Assembly (NCBI GenBank): GCA_900554705.1
Contig: USIH01000086.1
Coordinates: forward strand, 1 to 8,959
Source of the DNA: an uncultured Eubacteriales bacterium
GTDB lineage: Bacteria > Bacillota > Clostridia > Oscillospirales > Oscillospiraceae
Direction of reading: 5' to 3'
Length of the DNA stretch: 8,959 bases
The position numbers and the translations under genes are program-made. Shown piece after piece: positions 1 through 6,600 of the stretch (positions within the stretch are counted from its first letter, which is position 1; the number at the start of each line of letters is the position of its first letter). Under the pieces are notes generated by a model, which worked only from the letters and a program-made list of their open reading frames with translations, was not told the origin of the DNA and did no database searches.

Positions 1-321
1 GCACTCGACGTCCACGAGCTTCATATCCAGGCCGTGCTCGGCGATTTTCTGCTTGCAGATCTGAAACGCCTCTTTTTCGCGGCGGCGGTTGATCTCCTCG
101 ATGCGCAGGTCGTCCTTTGTGGCGATGCGCGCAAGCGAGCGCAGCGGCTGCACAACCGTCTCATCCGGCACGACGTGGTTTCCGAGAACGCACTCTGCCA
201 GCTCCAAGCCGCGCGAGGTCTCGACGACGACCTTGTCGCCCGTGCGCACGGCGATTCCGTGCGGGTCAAAGAAATAGACCTTGCCGCGGTTTTTGAATTT
301 CACACTGATTACTTCTGTCAA
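1..321 (-). CDS. ricT: PSP1-domain protein RicT (YaaT), N-terminal 107 residues, cut by window edge
   Basis: The reading frame is open to the left edge, so only the first 107 residues are present. They start TEVISVKFKNRGKVYFFDP and end with EHGLDMKLVDVEC, which matches the N-terminal half of the PSP1 domain of Bacillus YaaT/RicT. In Bacillus RicT forms a complex with RicA and RicF that carries iron-sulfur clusters and acts with RNase Y in mRNA processing, competence and sporulation. The cysteine-rich part of the family lies beyond the edge and cannot be checked. The start is a TTG at 321: a GAGGA ribosome binding site (329-333) sits 7 bases upstream and overlaps the holB stop codon, so translation is probably coupled to holB. 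No ATG gives a better start. holB next to yaaT is also the Bacillus arrangement. The identification is firm; the exact role in this organism is inferred. Confidence 0.9.
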   Translation of the reverse strand, partial: MTEVISVKFKNRGKVYFFDPHGIAVRTGDKVVVETSRGLELAECVLGNHVVPDETVVQPLRSLARIATKDDLRIEEINRRREKEAFQICKQKIAEHGLDMKLVDVEC

Positions 322-331
322 TTTGGTATCC

Positions 332-1123
332 TCACTTCTGAACACGCGCCTGCACGCCGGAAACGGACAGCAGGCCAAAGATATGCTTTACGCTGACGTT
401 GGCGCGGCGGTATTGCTCACAGGTCTCGATCAGGCGCAGCTGCTGCGCGCACAGCGTCTCCGGCAAAAGCGTCTGCCCCGGCTGCGCCAGCAGCTCGACG
501 AGCCGGTGCTGCACCGCGGGCAAAAACTCCGCAAGCGTCTGCGCCTCCATGCCCTCGTGCGCGAGACACCAGCGCAGGAGCGTCATGCGATCCTGCGACG
601 CGACCGCGTGCAGGTAATCGTCCGCCAAAGTGCGCATCTCCTCCGACTCCAGCGGCTGCTCGGTCGGGTCGCGCAGCAGCGCGCAGCGCGAGCGCACCGT
701 CGTCAGCAGCGAATCCGGGCTTGCGGCCGCAAGAATAAACGCCGCGCTGCGCGGCGGCTCCTCCAGCAGCTTCAAAAACGCATTCTGCGCATTGAGATTC
801 ATCAACTCTGCCTGACGCAGAACGTAGACCTTCTTTTCCGCCTCGCTCGGCAGGATGTATGCTGTGGCCGCAACACTGCGGATCTGATCGACCTTGATCA
901 CAGGGGTCTTGCCGCTGCGATCCGGCTCGACATAGATCACGTCCGGATGCACATGGTCATAGACCTTGCGGCAGTCCCTGCACGCGCGGCACGGGCGCAC
1001 GCCGTCGCTGCGGCAGAGCATGGCCGCTGTCAGATCGAGCGCCAGCCGCTCGCGCGCCTGTTCAGACTGCGACACGACGATATACGAATGCAGCAGATGC
1101 TCCTGCGGTTGAAATTGCAGCAT
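332..1123 (-). CDS. holB: DNA polymerase III delta' subunit (clamp loader)
   Basis: The 263-residue protein is the delta' subunit of the clamp loader, which with delta and tau/gamma opens the beta sliding clamp at the replication fork. Visible hallmarks are a zinc-binding cysteine set (C37, C45, C48, C51), the LNAQNAFLKLLEEPP sensor region (LLEEPP about 119-124) and an SRC motif at about 145-147. The N-terminal strand that would carry the P-loop reads SYIVVSQSEQARERLAL and has no GxxxxGKT. This fits delta' as a non-ATP-hydrolysing stator. At 263 residues it is shorter than many homologues (roughly 300-330). I chose ATG 1123 over ATG 1144 because AAAGGAG (1131-1137) lies exactly 7 bases before 1123, whereas 1144 has no ribosome binding site and lies almost at the predicted transcription start. 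The stop is 10 bases before the ricT start, so the two genes form an operon. Confidence 0.93.
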   Translation of the reverse strand: MLQFQPQEHLLHSYIVVSQSEQARERLALDLTAAMLCRSDGVRPCRACRDCRKVYDHVHPDVIYVEPDRSGKTPVIKVDQIRSVAATAYILPSEAEKKVYVLRQAELMNLNAQNAFLKLLEEPPRSAAFILAAASPDSLLTTVRSRCALLRDPTEQPLESEEMRTLADDYLHAVASQDRMTLLRWCLAHEGMEAQTLAEFLPAVQHRLVELLAQPGQTLLPETLCAQQLRLIETCEQYRRANVSVKHIFGLLSVSGVQARVQK

Positions 1124-1130
1124 ACGCGCG

Positions 1131-1137
1131 CTCCTTT
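1131..1137 (-). promoter_or_regulatory. Ribosome binding site of holB, decides the start codon
   Basis: AAAGGAG on the minus strand is followed by a 7-base spacer and then ATG at 1123. The in-frame ATG seven codons upstream (1144) has no comparable site. This supports the shorter holB protein. Confidence 0.85.
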
Positions 1138-1153
1138 CCAGCATACATTGTTT

Positions 1154-1182
1154 ATTTTACCCGCTGCGGCCGGTTTCGTCAA
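1154..1182 (-). promoter_or_regulatory. Sigma-A promoter of holB-ricT
   Basis: On the minus strand a TTGACG -35 box (1177-1182), a 17-base spacer and a TAAAAT -10 box (1154-1159) match the housekeeping consensus well. Predicted transcription start is near 1147, giving a leader of about 24 bases before the ATG at 1123. The promoter lies downstream of the acpP terminators, so holB-ricT is a separate transcription unit. Confidence 0.8.
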
Positions 1183-1202
1183 TCACATTTGCGGGTGAAA
1201 AC

Positions 1203-1229
1203 AAAAAAGGCCGTGCAGAGCGCACGCCC
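1203..1229 (-). terminator. Second intrinsic terminator after acpP
   Basis: On the minus strand the arms 1222-1229 and 1209-1216 pair with seven base pairs and one mismatch around a 5-base loop (1217-1221). Six T residues (complement of A1203-1208) follow. It lies just beyond a stronger terminator (1238-1272) and would act as a backup before the holB promoter. Confidence 0.65.
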
Positions 1230-1237
1230 ACAGACAC

Positions 1238-1272
1238 AAAAAAGCAGACAGCACGGCGGCTGTCTGCTTTTT
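1238..1272 (-). terminator. Intrinsic terminator of acpP, bidirectional shape
   Basis: A perfect 9-bp GC-rich stem (GCAGACAGC at 1244-1252 with 1259-1267) encloses a 6-base loop (1253-1258). Runs of A on the left (1238-1243) and T on the right (1268-1272) extend it with A:T pairs and give a T-tract in either direction. It begins 14 bases after the acpP stop codon, closing the rnpA-to-acpP transcription unit. No plus-strand gene reads into it here. Confidence 0.9.
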
Positions 1273-1285
1273 CAGATGTAAGTGC

Positions 1286-1510
1286 TCAGGTGTTCTTCTC
1301 GAGGTAATCCACGACCTGACGGACGGTGGTCAGCTCAGCCGCCTTCTCGTCTTCGATCGTGATGCCGTAGGCATCCTCGATAGACATGACCAGCTCCACG
1401 ACGTCGAGCGAATCCGCGCCGAGATCGTCCGCGATGTTGGTGTCCATGGTGATGGTGTTTTCGTCCACCTCAAACTGATGGGCAAGCAGTTTTCTCACTT
1501 GTTCGAACAT
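1286..1510 (-). CDS. acpP: Acyl carrier protein
   Basis: This 74-residue acidic protein is the carrier that holds growing acyl chains on a 4'-phosphopantetheine arm during fatty acid synthesis in the cytoplasm. The attachment site is Ser34 in GADSLD, inside the conserved stretch DTNIADDLGADSLDVVELVM, and the length is normal for the family. The start ATG 1510 has AGGAGG (1521-1526) 10 bases upstream. An in-frame ATG at 1546 would extend the protein into the end of khpB and lacks support. It follows khpB by 26 bases with no promoter seen in the gap, so it is probably the last gene of the rnpA-yidD-yidC-khpB unit, ended by tandem terminators. ACP more usually sits with fab or plsX/rnc genes, so the location is unusual. 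The family call is very firm; whether this is the main or a second ACP cannot be told here. Confidence 0.95.
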   Translation of the reverse strand: MFEQVRKLLAHQFEVDENTITMDTNIADDLGADSLDVVELVMSIEDAYGITIEDEKAAELTTVRQVVDYLEKNT

Positions 1511-1536
1511 AATACCGTTTCCTCCTAAGTCTCTCG

Positions 1537-2514
1537 TCAGCTCCACTCGCGGCTGACCGGTTTGTTGCTGGGGCGCTGCGGCTTCTCATAGGAGACCACA
1601 ACGCGGCGGTTCGGCTCGGTACCGGTCGAACTCGTCGTCACGCCTTCGTAGTCCTGCAGCGCCGTGTGGATGACGTGACGCTCATAAGAATTCATCGGCT
1701 CAAGCGCCATGCTGCGCTTGTACTTGACGGCCTTGGCGGCCATCTTTGCGGCGAGCTGCCGCAGCGCTTCTTCGCGGCGCTGCCGATAGCCGCCCGCGTC
1801 GACGCTGACGCGCAGGCGCTTTTCGCGGTCACGGTTGATCGCATAGCCGGTGAGGTACTGAATGGCGTCGAGCGTATCGCCCCGACGACCGATCAGCATA
1901 CCGATGTCGTTGCCGACCAGATCCGCGCGGTAGCTCTCTTCGTCCAGCGCATAGGCATGGGGGACTGCATCGGCTCCCATATGCTCCATCAGTCCCTTGA
2001 GGAAGTGCTCGATCTGCTCTTCCACGCTGCCTGCGGGAGCGGGGGCGTAGACAACAGGCTCTGCCGGCTTCGGCGCTGCCTTAGGCGCGGGCTTGCGCTC
2101 GGTGTTTTTGCGCTCTACAGGCTTGCGTTCTGCCGGCTTGCGCTCGGCGGGTTTCCGCTCGGCGCTCTTGTGCTCCGCAGGCTTCGCGGGGCGCGGCTTT
2201 TCCACCTGTTCGGGCTTCTTGCCGGGGCGGGAGATGACGCCGGTCGTGACGGGCACGGCGGGCGCCGTTTCCTTCGGCTTGGAGCGGGAGGCGGAGGAGA
2301 GCGCGGTCTTCGGGGCGACCTTTTCAGGTGCCGGATCGGGCGTCTCGTATGTGACCTTTACCTTTGCGGGGGAAGCGCCGATGCCGAGAAAACCGGAACG
2401 GGCGTTTTCCAGAACTTCGACGCTCACGCTGTCACGGTCGAGTCCCAGATGGGTCAGGGCTGCGTTGATCGCCAGCTCGATGGTTTTGCCGGTGGCGATG
2501 TAAGAATTTTCCAT
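1537..2514 (-). CDS. khpB: RNA-binding protein KhpB/Jag (EloR), Jag_N-KH-R3H
   Basis: The protein has 325 residues. An N-terminal Jag_N domain (about 1-53, with GFLGIGASPAKVKV) is followed by a long basic Pro/Lys/Glu-rich linker (about 55-165). Then come a KH domain with the GxxG loop in MLIGRRGDTLDAIQYL (about 206-221) and a C-terminal R3H domain (MNSYERHVIH about 274-283, GTEPNRRVVV about 298-307). In Firmicutes KhpB pairs with KhpA, binds many RNAs and influences cell elongation and division; that role is inferred from the family. The start ATG 2514 has AAGGAG (2520-2525) 5 bases away, and this site overlaps the end of yidC with only 2 bases between stop and start, so translation is coupled. 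The linker carries tandem ERKP pentapeptides (residues 117-141), described separately. KhpB next to YidC is a classic neighbourhood. Confidence 0.95.
   Translation of the reverse strand: MENSYIATGKTIELAINAALTHLGLDRDSVSVEVLENARSGFLGIGASPAKVKVTYETPDPAPEKVAPKTALSSASRSKPKETAPAVPVTTGVISRPGKKPEQVEKPRPAKPAEHKSAERKPAERKPAERKPVERKNTERKPAPKAAPKPAEPVVYAPAPAGSVEEQIEHFLKGLMEHMGADAVPHAYALDEESYRADLVGNDIGMLIGRRGDTLDAIQYLTGYAINRDREKRLRVSVDAGGYRQRREEALRQLAAKMAAKAVKYKRSMALEPMNSYERHVIHTALQDYEGVTTSSTGTEPNRRVVVSYEKPQRPSNKPVSREWS
2092..2166 (-). repeat. 15-base tandem repeat coding ERKP pentapeptides in the khpB linker
   Basis: Five consecutive pentapeptides of the form xxERKP-like units (SAERK, PAERK, PAERK, PVERK, NTERK) occupy KhpB residues 117-141, giving a degenerate 15-base period in the DNA. 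The unit is highly charged and probably disordered, a spacer between the Jag_N and KH domains. In-frame repeat number could vary between strains. Confidence 0.75.
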
Positions 2515-2516
2515 GG

Positions 2517-3716
2517 CTACTCCTTTTTACCGTAGTGATCGGACTGATAGGCTCTGCCGCGCGCGTAGGGACGATCCGGCTCACCGCCGGAAGACTGCTC
2601 CGTATCCGCGTCGGCATGCTTTTTATGAAATTCCTTGGCAGCGGCTTCTCGTTCCTGACGTTCCCGAAGCTGCTGCTTTTTCTTGCTCGTGTTTTCCGTG
2701 ATGCCGTCGGGGTTGGCAGCGCGCTTTGCCGCGCGGATGCGTTCCTTTTCGGCTTCCTCGGCGGCACGCTGCGCCGCCTTCTCGCGGCGGACGGCGTCCT
2801 CCGCGTCATAGACCTTGCGATAGTGCTTCGTCAGGAAATAGTCCTGCACAATGCCGAAAACGCTCTGCGAGATCCAGTAAATGGAGATGCCGAGCGGCAT
2901 CATAAAGCCAAAGATCACGGAGACCAGCGGCATCATGCGGGTCATGGTTTTGCCGGTCTGTGCAGAGGCCTGCGCGGTGGGATCCGCTTCGCCGTTTTCG
3001 TTGCGGATGACGGAATCGTTCATCTTCTGAGAGATGAACATGGAAAGATAGCTGAATGCGCCCGAAACGATCGGGATGAGGGTGCCGCCGATGGTGCTCC
3101 AGCGCAGATCCTTCCAGAAGTCGATGACGGGCTTCTGACCCAGATCAATGCCGAGGAAGGAGAAGTTGATATCCTTCAGGGCGGCGAGCTTGTCCAAGTG
3201 GATGGAGCTGAAATCAATGTCCTTGAGGAACTCCGCGCCCTCCTTGACGGCTCCGGCGCACGTCTCGACGATCTGCGCCGCGCCGAACTGCCAGTAAGCG
3301 CCCTTGGTGCTGTTGCCGAGGGCGACAAAGGCCGCCTTGATTGCGTCGTAGTCCGCTCCCTTGAGGTGGAGCATATAGGTAAGCGGCTCGCGGATGACGG
3401 TATAGAGCGGGAAGAGGATCAGAAGGGGAATGAGCGACCAGAGGCAGCCGCCAAACATACTGACGTTCTCCTCTTTGTACAGCCGCATCGTCTCCTGCTG
3501 ATATTTTTGCTTGTCGTCGCCGCAGGCGATCTCTAATTGCTTAAGCTGCGGCTGGAGGCGCGACATCTTCATCATGCTCTTCTTGCTCTTCATGCCCATC
3601 GGCAAAAGGATGAGCTTGACGATCAGCGAGAAGAGGATCAGTGCAACGCCGTAGTTGTTGCAGAACAGGTAGAGTTTTTCCAGCAAAAAGCCGAAGGGGA
3701 TCTTGATAATGTCCAT
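2517..3716 (-). CDS. yidC: Membrane protein insertase YidC (Oxa1 family)
   Basis: YidC inserts membrane proteins either alone or with SecYEG. The 399-residue protein has a membrane segment near 22-42 (YGVALILFSLIVKLILLP), a charged cytoplasmic hairpin loop (43-90), a second segment (about 92-110), an extracellular stretch (111-205), a third segment (about 207-229) and a closely spaced pair (about 259-296, with MPLGISIYW). A 100-residue basic cytoplasmic tail follows. No cleavable or lipoprotein signal is present, unlike Bacillus SpoIIIJ. The positive residue in the groove of the first segment is Lys34, where Arg is usual. The protein is longer than most Gram-positive YidC proteins (about 260-290) because of the extracellular insertion and the tail. 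ATG 3716 has GGAGG 6 bases upstream and starts 27 bases after yidD. The family call is firm. Confidence 0.96.
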   Translation of the reverse strand: MDIIKIPFGFLLEKLYLFCNNYGVALILFSLIVKLILLPMGMKSKKSMMKMSRLQPQLKQLEIACGDDKQKYQQETMRLYKEENVSMFGGCLWSLIPLLILFPLYTVIREPLTYMLHLKGADYDAIKAAFVALGNSTKGAYWQFGAAQIVETCAGAVKEGAEFLKDIDFSSIHLDKLAALKDINFSFLGIDLGQKPVIDFWKDLRWSTIGGTLIPIVSGAFSYLSMFISQKMNDSVIRNENGEADPTAQASAQTGKTMTRMMPLVSVIFGFMMPLGISIYWISQSVFGIVQDYFLTKHYRKVYDAEDAVRREKAAQRAAEEAEKERIRAAKRAANPDGITENTSKKKQQLRERQEREAAAKEFHKKHADADTEQSSGGEPDRPYARGRAYQSDHYGKKE

Positions 3717-3743
3717 GCGAGGCCTCCAATCAGGTAGAGTGGA

Positions 3744-3956
3744 TTACGGTACGGGGTCGTAAATGTCGCCGTGGTAAAAGGGATTGCACCGCAGCAGCCG
3801 CCGAAAGGTCAGCCAGCCACCCCGAAGCGCGCCGTATTTTTCGATCGCCTCCAGCCCGTATTCCGAGCAGGTGGGGATAAAGCGGCATTTTCCGGGGTGC
3901 AGCGGGGAAAGGTTGCGCCGGTAAAAACGGATCAGGGCCAGCAGTACGCGCTTCAT
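3744..3956 (-). CDS. yidD: Membrane protein insertion efficiency factor YidD
   Basis: The 70-residue protein is a normal-length YidD, a small membrane-associated protein that assists YidC-dependent insertion. It shows the family signature with [24 protein letters not shown] (residues 10-33; three conserved cysteines C24, C30 and, later, C58 in LRCNPF) and ends in a short YDPVP tail. The start ATG 3956 overlaps the rnpA stop as ATGA. There is no good ribosome binding site of its own, so it is probably translated by coupling to rnpA. A longer open frame upstream runs out of phase across rnpA and is not credible as coding. The rnpA-yidD-yidC order supports the call. Confidence 0.95.
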   Translation of the reverse strand: MKRVLLALIRFYRRNLSPLHPGKCRFIPTCSEYGLEAIEKYGALRGGWLTFRRLLRCNPFYHGDIYDPVP

Positions 3957-4282
3957 TTCGTCAGATCCAGTCGAGCGGTCAGCGCGGAAAAGGCGCGCGC
4001 CAGGACGGCAAACTCGGCATCCACCGCAGCGCCGCGCGCTACGATGACCAGATCCCAACCGCATTTTAGGCCGCTCTCCTGCGCGCGGTAGATCTCGCGC
4101 AGACGGCGGCGAATGCGGTTGCGCGTGACGGCGTTGCCGAGCTTTGCGCTGACGGTAAGCCCCACGCGGTTGTGCTCCAGCCGGTTGCGGCGGCAATAGA
4201 CCGCAAGATAGCGGTTGCCGGCGCTTGCGCCCTTGTAGTATAGGCGGCGAAAGACGGCGTTTTCCTTGAGTGGTACCAGCAT
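3953..4282 (-). CDS. rnpA: Ribonuclease P protein component
   Basis: This 109-residue basic protein is the protein cofactor of RNase P, which with the catalytic RNA trims the 5' leader from pre-tRNAs. The RNR signature region is clear: [20 protein letters not shown] begins at about residue 40 and continues to RRLRE at 63. The N-terminal [14 protein letters not shown] is also typical. Start ATG 4282 is preceded by a purine-rich GAGGAAGGA site. Its neighbours are rpmH upstream and yidD downstream (4-base overlap), the standard order. A strong terminator (4304-4336) lies between rpmH and this gene and no promoter is evident after it. RnpA is therefore probably made from transcripts that read through, which would keep it well below L34. 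Confidence 0.96.
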   Translation of the reverse strand: MLVPLKENAVFRRLYYKGASAGNRYLAVYCRRNRLEHNRVGLTVSAKLGNAVTRNRIRRRLREIYRAQESGLKCGWDLVIVARGAAVDAEFAVLARAFSALTARLDLTK

Positions 4283-4303
4283 GTTCCTTCCTCACGGTAG
4301 TGC

Positions 4304-4336
4304 AAAAAAGGCGAACAGAGAATACCTCCGTTCGCC
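4304..4336 (-). terminator. Intrinsic terminator between rpmH and rnpA
   Basis: On the minus strand a 7-bp stem GGCGAAC/GTTCGCC (4330-4336 with 4310-4316) is extended by three more pairs after one mismatch (4326-4328 with 4318-4320) around a 5-base loop. Six T residues (complement of A4304-4309) follow. It starts about 48 bases after the rpmH stop and ends 21 bases before the rnpA start, so it should stop most rpmH transcripts and set the level of rnpA and later genes. Confidence 0.88.
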
Positions 4337-4384
4337 CCTGATGACATTTGGATTACTGTGGTGCGGTCACGGCATTGCTAAGGC

Positions 4385-4519
4385 TCAGGCGGACAGAACG
4401 GCTCTGCCTTTTGCACGACGGCGGGCAAGAACCTTGCGGCCGTTGGCGGTAGCCATTCTCTTGCGGAATCCGTGGACCTTTGCGCGATGGCGCTTTCTGG
4501 GCTGATAGGTACGCAGCAT
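4385..4519 (-). CDS. rpmH: 50S ribosomal protein L34
   Basis: The 44-residue, very basic protein reads [20 protein letters not shown] and continues to end KGRAVLSA, the near-invariant L34 sequence. It is part of the large ribosomal subunit. The ATG at 4519 has AGGAGGTG eight bases upstream. It has a strong promoter (4617-4646) and a terminator directly after it. The rnpA gene follows, as in nearly all bacteria. Unusually, dnaA is not divergently placed upstream; typA is there instead, on the same strand. Confidence 0.98.
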   Translation of the reverse strand: MLRTYQPRKRHRAKVHGFRKRMATANGRKVLARRRAKGRAVLSA

Positions 4520-4616
4520 CTCGTGTACACCTCCTGTAATAATATGCTCAACAGCCTCCCGAACAAAGGCGGGAAGCAGCAGCGGTCAATTAACTGCTCA
4601 TAGTCATGCAAATGGC

Positions 4617-4646
4617 ATTATAGCGTAAAACGGGGGACAAAGTCAA
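4617..4646 (-). promoter_or_regulatory. Strong sigma-A promoter of rpmH
   Basis: On the minus strand TTGACT (-35, 4641-4646), an 18-base spacer and a perfect TATAAT (-10, 4617-4622) are present. The bases just upstream (4647-4664) are rich in A and T runs, resembling an UP element. Predicted transcription start is near 4610, giving a leader of about 90 bases before the L34 start codon. Confidence 0.9.
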
Positions 4647-4659
4647 CCAAAATTTTCGC

Positions 4660-4704
4660 TTTTTCCCGCAGCGAGAGAAAAATTGTTCCGCGATGCGGGG
4701 AAAA
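4660..4704 (-). terminator. Possible weak terminator or paired structure after typA
   Basis: The stretch between the typA stop and the rpmH promoter holds two candidate structures. One is a small 4-bp GC hairpin (4688-4698) followed on the minus strand, five bases later, by five T residues (complement of A4678-4682). The other is a longer inverted repeat, 4660-4670 with 4694-4704, with one C-A mismatch on the minus strand (a G-U pair on the plus strand). They overlap and could not form together. Neither is a textbook terminator, so typA transcripts may partly run into rpmH. Confidence 0.35.
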
Positions 4705-4718
4705 CACAACATATGGGG

Positions 4719-6545
4719 TCAACTGTTGCGCGTTTTCATAAGCTGGCGCATTCTGGCGGCGTGATCCAACTCGCGCTTGCGGATGCGCAGGCTCTTGGGC
4801 GTGACCTCCAGCAGCTCGTCATCGGCAAGGAACTCTAAGCACTGCTCCAGCGACATCACGCGCGGCGTCGTCAGCCGCAGCGCTTCGTCCGCGCCTGCGG
4901 CGCGCATATTGGTCAGCTGCTTCTTCTTGCAGACGTTTACGGTCATGTCTTCGTTGCGCGAGCAGACGCCCACGACCATACCGGCATAGACCTCCGTGCC
5001 CGGCTCAATGAAGAGCTGGCCGCGCTCCTGCGCGTTGTAAAGGCCGTAGGAGCAGGCTTCGCCCGTCTCAAAGGACACGAGAGAGCCGACCTTGCGGCGG
5101 TCGATCTCGCCCTTCATGGGGGCATAGGAGTCCAGCACCGAGGACATGATGCCCTCGCCGCGCGTATCGGTCAAAAATTCGTTGCGGTAGCCGAACAGGC
5201 CGCGCGACGGAACGAGAAATTCCAGACGGTAGCGGCTGCCTACCGGATTCATCGAGACCAGATCGCCTTTGCGTCTGCCGATCTTCTCAATGACGCTGCC
5301 CATGGCGCTCTCGGGAACGTCCGCGACCATGCGCTCAATCGGCTCGCAGAGCTTGCCGTCGATGGTCTTGGTCAGAACGCGCGGCGTGCTGACTTGGAAC
5401 TCATAGCCCTCGCGGCGCATCGTTTCCATGAGGATGGACAGGTGCATCTCGCCGCGTCCGGCGACGTTGAAGGCGTCGGTGCCCTGCTCGGTCACGTGCA
5501 GGGAGACATCCTTCAAAAGCTCGCGCGTCAGGCGGTCGCGCAGGTTGCGCGACGTGACATATTTACCCTCGCGGCCGGCGAAGGGGGAGTCGTTGACGGA
5601 GAAGGTCATCTCGATCGTCGGGTCGGAGATCTTGACGAAGGGCAGCGGCTCCACAGCGTCGTTTGCGCAGATGGTGCGGCCGATGGTGATGTCCGCCATG
5701 CCGGAGAAGGCGACGATCTCGCCTGCAGAGGCCTCCGTGATCGGCTTGCGGTTCAGACCGTCAAATTCGTACAGGGCGACGACCTTGCCCTTGGCGCGCT
5801 GCGACGGGTCGTGGTAGTCGCAGATCGTGACCTCCTGATTCTGGTGCAGGGTGCCGCGCTCGATGCGGCCGATGCCGATGCGGCCGACGTATTCGTTGTA
5901 GTCGATCGAGGAGACGAGCATCTGCACGGGGGCAGCGGGGTCGCCCTGCGGCGCGGGGATGTAGTTTACGATCGTGTCAAACAGGGGGTTGAGGTTCACG
6001 CCCGTCTCGTTGGGGCTGAAGCTTGCGACGCCCTGCCGCGCCGAGCAGAACAGCGTGGGGGAGTCGAACTGCTCGTCCGTTGCGTTCAGGTCGAGCAGCA
6101 GCTCAAGCACTTCCTCCATGACCTCTTCCACACGGGCGTCGAGCCGGTCGATCTTGTTGACCACGACAATGACTTTGTGCCCCAGCTCCAGCGCCTTTTG
6201 CAGCACGAAGCGGGTCTGCGGCATGGGGCCTTCGGCGGCGTCGACCAAGAGGATGACGCCGTTGACCATCTTCAAAATACGCTCGACCTCACCGCCGAAG
6301 TCGGCGTGACCCGGGGTGTCGACGATGTTGATCTTGTAGCCCTTGTAATGTACGGCGGTGTTCTTTGCAAGAATGGTGATGCCGCGCTCACGCTCCAGAT
6401 CGCCGGAGTCCATCACGCGATCGACCACCGCCTGATTCTCGCGGTAAATGCCGCCTTGCTTGAGCATTTCGTCGACCAAGGTGGTCTTGCCGTGGTCAAC
6501 GTGCGCGATAATGGCAATGTTACGGATGTTTTTCTGTTCTGCCAT
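4719..6545 (-). CDS. typA: Translational GTPase TypA/BipA
   Basis: The 608-residue protein is a ribosome-binding GTPase related to EF-G and LepA, involved in 50S subunit assembly and stress or cold adaptation in other bacteria. All GTPase motifs are intact: G1 AHVDHGKTT (14-22), G2 RGIT (54-57), G3 DTPGH (76-80), G4 NKID (130-133) and G5 SAR (168-170). The EF-G-like domains and the BipA-specific C-terminal domain follow, and the length is normal. The start is ATG 6545 (MAEQKNIRNIAIIAHVDHG), with a purine-rich AAGGGA about ten bases upstream. A TTG-initiated extension to 6578 would run through a leader hairpin and is rejected. It has its own promoter and is the first gene of the minus-strand block. 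Confidence 0.97.
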   Translation of the reverse strand: MAEQKNIRNIAIIAHVDHGKTTLVDEMLKQGGIYRENQAVVDRVMDSGDLERERGITILAKNTAVHYKGYKINIVDTPGHADFGGEVERILKMVNGVILLVDAAEGPMPQTRFVLQKALELGHKVIVVVNKIDRLDARVEEVMEEVLELLLDLNATDEQFDSPTLFCSARQGVASFSPNETGVNLNPLFDTIVNYIPAPQGDPAAPVQMLVSSIDYNEYVGRIGIGRIERGTLHQNQEVTICDYHDPSQRAKGKVVALYEFDGLNRKPITEASAGEIVAFSGMADITIGRTICANDAVEPLPFVKISDPTIEMTFSVNDSPFAGREGKYVTSRNLRDRLTRELLKDVSLHVTEQGTDAFNVAGRGEMHLSILMETMRREGYEFQVSTPRVLTKTIDGKLCEPIERMVADVPESAMGSVIEKIGRRKGDLVSMNPVGSRYRLEFLVPSRGLFGYRNEFLTDTRGEGIMSSVLDSYAPMKGEIDRRKVGSLVSFETGEACSYGLYNAQERGQLFIEPGTEVYAGMVVGVCSRNEDMTVNVCKKKQLTNMRAAGADEALRLTTPRVMSLEQCLEFLADDELLEVTPKSLRIRKRELDHAARMRQLMKTRNS

Positions 6546-6561
6546 GCAATTTCGTCCCTTC

Positions 6562-6578
6562 TTGCGGCGCTTCCGCAA
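6562..6578 (-). promoter_or_regulatory. Hairpin in the typA leader, next to the ribosome binding site
   Basis: A perfect 6-bp stem (TTGCGG/CCGCAA, 6573-6578 with 6562-6567) encloses a 5-base loop in the leader of typA and ends a few bases before the AAGGGA ribosome binding site. It could influence translation, for example with temperature, but this is inference from position only. Confidence 0.45.
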
Positions 6579-6600
6579 ATAAAATCATCAACAAACAAAG

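Noticed and set aside
281..1198. Long plus-strand open frame of 305 codons opposite holB
   Set aside because: It is the antisense shadow of holB; it has Arg/His/Gln-rich composition, no ribosome binding site and no family resemblance, while the minus strand encodes clear delta' motifs.
1511..1546. Longer acyl carrier protein starting at 1546
   Set aside because: It would overlap the khpB end and ignore the AGGAGG site at 1521-1526; ACP normally starts at the helix corresponding to MFEQVRKLLA.
3744..4295. Extended 183-codon frame ending with YidD
   Set aside because: The N-terminal 113 codons overlap rnpA out of frame and look random; the family length of about 70 residues and the ATGA overlap with rnpA set the start at 3956.
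4520..4610. Possible riboswitch or origin sites in the 90-base rpmH leader
   Set aside because: Only a short imperfect hairpin (about 4555-4575) is visible; no known riboswitch motif and no DnaA-box cluster were recognised.
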